This document shows, piece by piece, positions 61,813 to 64,000 of a DNA stretch of 64,000 nt. The stretch spans positions 33,580 to 97,579 of the forward strand of contig NZ_JAGGLT010000007.1 in the NCBI RefSeq assembly GCF_017874545.1, in the 5' to 3' direction. The notes beneath the pieces were generated by a model. The model did no database searches. It saw nothing but the letters and a program-made list of their open reading frames with translations, and was not told where the DNA came from. Each line of letters begins with the position of its first letter. Position 1 is the stretch's first letter. A program made the position numbers and the translations under genes. This DNA is from Thermoanaerobacterium butyriciformans. GTDB lineage: Bacteria; Bacillota; Thermoanaerobacteria; Thermoanaerobacterales; Thermoanaerobacteraceae.

Positions 61813-62130
61813 CTAAAGCGAAAGAATATCTTGCAAACTTTCCAGCAAGAATTGTTCTGTTGTGTCCTTAGATTCATCCAACGTTTGGGCTTGAAGTTCT
61901 GCCCTCTTAAAAGGCACTTCTAAATTAAGTCCTAAAATAACATCTTCGATCCTATTAAGCTTCTCATTTATCTCTTTAAATGGATCCTTTTTATTTTCAC
62001 TTAAACAAAAATCAACATAGAATTTCAACGCACTTTTTATAAATACTGATCTATCTTTTCCGTTAAATTTCGATAAAACCTCGTTTAAGTCGCTTTCATC
62101 CACTCTAAAACTGTACACCTTTGAAGGCAA
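61813..62130 (-). CDS. RHH DNA-binding protein, probable ParR adaptor
   Basis: 105 residues from TTG 62130 (MPSKVYSFRVDES) after AGGTGGTGATTTTT. RHH fold: SKVYSFRVDESDLNEVLSKF then GKDRSVFIKSALKFYVDF, close to the N-terminal pattern of ParR proteins; the C-terminal half is the variable part that would bind the ParM filament. It lies just beyond a cluster of TGTAAACA boxes next to a ParM gene, so a ParMRC system is inferred. Longer in-frame extension to 62343 lacks a ribosome site. Confidence 0.65.
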   Translation of the reverse strand: MPSKVYSFRVDESDLNEVLSKFNGKDRSVFIKSALKFYVDFCLSENKKDPFKEINEKLNRIEDVILGLNLEVPFKRAELQAQTLDESKDTTEQFLLESLQDILSL

Positions 62131-62143
62131 AAAAATCACCACC

Positions 62144-62454
62144 TGTTTACAGGTTAACTTGAGTAATACTAGTGTTTTAAGACTATAAAATTTATAAAGT
62201 GTAAACAGATAACAAATTCTCTTATTAAGTTTGTTTACACTTTGCCGTTTTTTATCCCTTGTTCCTTTGGTATCAAGACTTTTACCTGTATACATACATT
62301 GTAAACAACTTAAAGCCAAGTAAAATAAAGAATTGTAGCTCATAAAATTTAAAAAATGTAAACAATCAAGGTATCTTGCAAAATAACTTTTGTTTACATT
62401 TTAATAGCTAATGCACCATATTTATTGATATAAAGCATCATAAAGCTGTTTACA
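62144..62454. repeat. Seven TGTAAACA/TGTTTACA boxes, probable parC centromere or operator array
   Basis: TGTTTACA at 62144, 62232, 62391, 62447; TGTAAACA (its reverse complement) at 62200, 62300, 62357. Steps are 56, 32, 68, 57, 34 and 56 bases, close to multiples of about 11. The region has no coding sequence apart from the stop end of the small gene at 62450. The first copy sits inside the palindrome CCTGTTTACAGG next to the ParR-like start. Confidence 0.75.
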
Positions 62455-62641
62455 TTATTCGTTCATCATCTTTAATAGATATTGCCTTAAGATTTGTATT
62501 CTCACAAAACCTGATAATGTATTTTATATCTCTCTTAGTTATATAGTTTTTCTCTTCCATATAGTAATCAACCATCTGTTTCATAAGCTCCCATATATTT
62601 TCATAATTAAGTTTTTCTACGTTTTTTACTCTTTTGTCCAT
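62450..62641 (-). CDS. Small protein co-transcribed with ParM
   Basis: 63 residues from ATG 62641 (MDKRVKNVEKLNYENIWELM) after GGAGGTGGGGGCG. Predicted helical, no recognised family. Twenty bases downstream of parM on the same strand. Confidence 0.6.
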   Translation of the reverse strand: MDKRVKNVEKLNYENIWELMKQMVDYYMEEKNYITKRDIKYIIRFCENTNLKAISIKDDERIM

Positions 62642-62661
62642 CGCCCCCACCTCCAGTATAT

Positions 62662-63684
62662 CTATTCGTTTTTCTTCTCTTCTAATTCTGCTACTTTCAA
62701 AAAACCTCTCGCATTGGCCATCTGAGGATCTTTCACAGTAACTGCATTATCATATATGTCTACTAAAAATTCCTGCAAATCTTTACCACCACCCCCAGCA
62801 AGAAAAATAGTGTTAAAGAAGTCCAACTTATTACCCCAAACAGCTTTAAGCCTGTCCTTTATCACCCTTGCAATTTCAACCTTAATACCTTTAATTTCAT
62901 CTCCAAAATCAATTTGCCTTCCTCTGAAGAATATCCGTTCATCTTTTGCAATTCTCATAAGTTCAGGTACATCTAACTTGCTACCTGTCTTCTGTGTAAA
63001 TAACTTGTCAAGTGAATTGTAAATAGAAGATATACCTACATCTATAGTACCTGATAAATCCTCTCTCAAAACCAAGCGGTCCTCCACTAAGAAAACTATA
63101 AAATCTGTTGTCTTAAAACCTATATCAACAAGTCCTAAATAACTGCCTCTTATTAAATATCTATGTAAGTCCTCCATAATTGCTGAATAAACCGCACCCG
63201 CTGCCTGAGGGAAAATCGTTACTTTATCAAACTTAATCGTCTTTACCTTTTCATCCCCTTTAAAGCAACCCAAATTTCTATACCCTTTAAGCATTTCTAA
63301 AAATTCGTCTTTTTTGTGGATATACTGTTCAAAAGGTAAACCAGTCACCAAATGCACTGGACTTCCATCTTCAGGAAAAAGCAAAAGGCACGATGCAGCA
63401 ATTAAAGCTTTAGTGTTAGGATGATTTATTTTATTTTCATCAAATGCATAAGATACATTTCTTCCTTCTCTTCTGGCCAACTCTCCAACAAAAAATTCGT
63501 GCCTTTCCCCGTTCATGATTACAATGTGCATATTATCAATTCTTTTCTCAAAACTACTTTCAAAAAGACCTTTAAGATTTCTCTCATAAGCATTCCCAAC
63601 AATAGATGGAAAAACAACTGTTTTACCAGTTTCACTAATACCCTTCGTATATCCATATCCTAAATCCAATCCTATCTTAAACAT
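62662..63684 (-). CDS. parM: ParM/StbA-type actin-like ATPase
   Basis: 340 residues. Actin-fold nucleotide motifs: LDLGYGYTKG (phosphate 1) at the N-terminus, GLVDIGFKTTDF (phosphate 2) near residue 175 and TIFLAGGGGKDL (adenosine) near 290. Matches plasmid actin-like segregation proteins (ParM/Alp group). With the RHH gene and repeat boxes downstream it likely moves the excised circular element at division. Start ATG 63684 behind AGGAGGATTTG. Confidence 0.85.
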   Translation of the reverse strand: MFKIGLDLGYGYTKGISETGKTVVFPSIVGNAYERNLKGLFESSFEKRIDNMHIVIMNGERHEFFVGELARREGRNVSYAFDENKINHPNTKALIAASCLLLFPEDGSPVHLVTGLPFEQYIHKKDEFLEMLKGYRNLGCFKGDEKVKTIKFDKVTIFPQAAGAVYSAIMEDLHRYLIRGSYLGLVDIGFKTTDFIVFLVEDRLVLREDLSGTIDVGISSIYNSLDKLFTQKTGSKLDVPELMRIAKDERIFFRGRQIDFGDEIKGIKVEIARVIKDRLKAVWGNKLDFFNTIFLAGGGGKDLQEFLVDIYDNAVTVKDPQMANARGFLKVAELEEKKNE

Positions 63685-63735
63685 TTCAAATCCTCCTTCT
63701 AATTTTATGCAAAATAAACATCATGCTTTGACAGC

Positions 63736-63779
63736 ATCACGATAAACGAAAACTATCACGATAGACAGTAGGAATCGTG
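63736..63779. promoter_or_regulatory. Repeated ATCACGATA boxes upstream of parM
   Basis: ATCACGATA at 63736-63744 and 63755-63763, with an inverted ATCGTG at 63774-63779. They lie between parM and the IS110 left end, so they may be parM operators or subterminal IS sequence. Confidence 0.45.
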
Positions 63780-63786
63780 GTATAAT

Positions 63787-63964
63787 TAGAGTGTACGGCA
63801 CAGAGACCGGGGATTATTTGGGATTCAAACCCGTAAAATAAACTGATCGGGCTTCCTTTTTGCACCACCACTTGTCCAGAACAAAATGTTCAAAAGGACG
63901 CATAGTAAAATAAGAAATATAAGGGAGCCGCGCCGTAAAATCTTCCTTTATGAGGTGAAAGGTT
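63787..63964 (+). ncRNA. Probable IS110-family bridge RNA (left-end non-coding RNA)
   Basis: A TATAAT box (63781-63786) lacks a good -35 at 17 bases, as expected if the promoter completes only on circle formation. The following 178 bases before the transposase are non-coding and structured: TACGGC (63794-63799) pairs with GCCGTA near 63932-63937, and GGG-ATTCAAA-CCC with TTATTT/AAATAA arms forms an inner hairpin. IS110-group elements encode target- and donor-recognising bridge RNAs in exactly this 5' segment. Confidence 0.6.
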
Positions 63965-64000
63965 ATGGATAGATTATACGAGCGTTGTTGTGGGATTGAT
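63965..64000 (+). mobile_element. IS110-family transposase, 5' end only
   Basis: Twelve codons, MDRLYERCCGID, cut by the window edge. This opening is characteristic of IS110-family DEDD transposases, in which the Asp of CGID starts the RuvC-like catalytic domain. Ribosome site GAGGTGAAAGG before ATG 63965. Confidence 0.75.

Overview
The window looks like chromosome of a thermophilic, low-GC, spore-forming anaerobic clostridium. The best guess is Thermoanaerobacterium or a close relative, from the AT-rich code, sporulation-type cell-wall genes (spoVD/spoVE type), a YhcN-type spore lipoprotein, and a four-gene cluster that matches the hfsABCD layout described in that genus. Identification is by family recognition only; no search was run.

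Region 1 (1-26.2 kb) is ordinary core genome. From high to low coordinates on the minus strand it holds a complete dcw cell-wall cluster (mraZ-rsmH-ftsL-spoVD-murE-murF-mraY-murD-ftsW/spoVE-murG-murA; murA runs off the left edge), with a sigma-A promoter and a four-repeat MraZ operator before mraZ. Next come an M16 peptidase pair, a YhcN-like lipoprotein, ychF (plus strand), a thiI-cysteine desulfurase pair, the Hfs hydrogenase/PAS/SpoIIE cluster with a near-consensus Rex site in front, a DUF3006 gene, a CsoR-family regulator and a glycosyltransferase.

Region 2 (26.3-64 kb) is accessory DNA, most simply one integrative conjugative element or stacked elements. Its left edge is a large serine recombinase that abuts what looks like the severed 3' end of another gene. 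Behind it lies a regulatory zone (28-36 kb): a cassette (HTH gene, two tiny ORFs, XRE repressor) present twice. The two XRE repressors have near-identical C-termini but different HTH domains, and each has its own operator array. There is also a PLD-like membrane protein, a Phd/ParE-type toxin-antitoxin (TA) pair and an ImmA/IrrE-type peptidase. Then follow a 1635-residue secreted PKD-repeat protein with a stalk-domain partner, an MqsRA-like TA pair, a structured RNA candidate of about 173 nt, a type I toxin with antisense RNA, a ParA/CpaE-like ATPase, an ABC-three-component (ABC-3C) conflict system, and a CRISPR array of 33 repeats without cas genes. The conjugation machinery (52-61 kb) has an M23 hydrolase, VirB4, a separate VirB4 N-terminal-like protein, PrgI, TrbL/VirB6-like, VirB2-like, VirD4/TraG, a MobP-type relaxase and an RHH accessory protein. 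A GC-rich oriT candidate and a ParM/ParR-like segregation module with seven TGTAAACA boxes follow. The last 200 bases are the left part of an IS110-family element: a likely bridge RNA and the first 12 codons of its transposase.

Points most worth a second look: the 43.5 kb RNA, the type I TA and its orphan antitoxin-like copy at 51.2 kb, the ABC-3C operon beside the CRISPR array, the XRE domain swap with matching operator change, the ParM-ParR module, the IS110 bridge RNA, and the Rex-box/Hfs sensory cluster.
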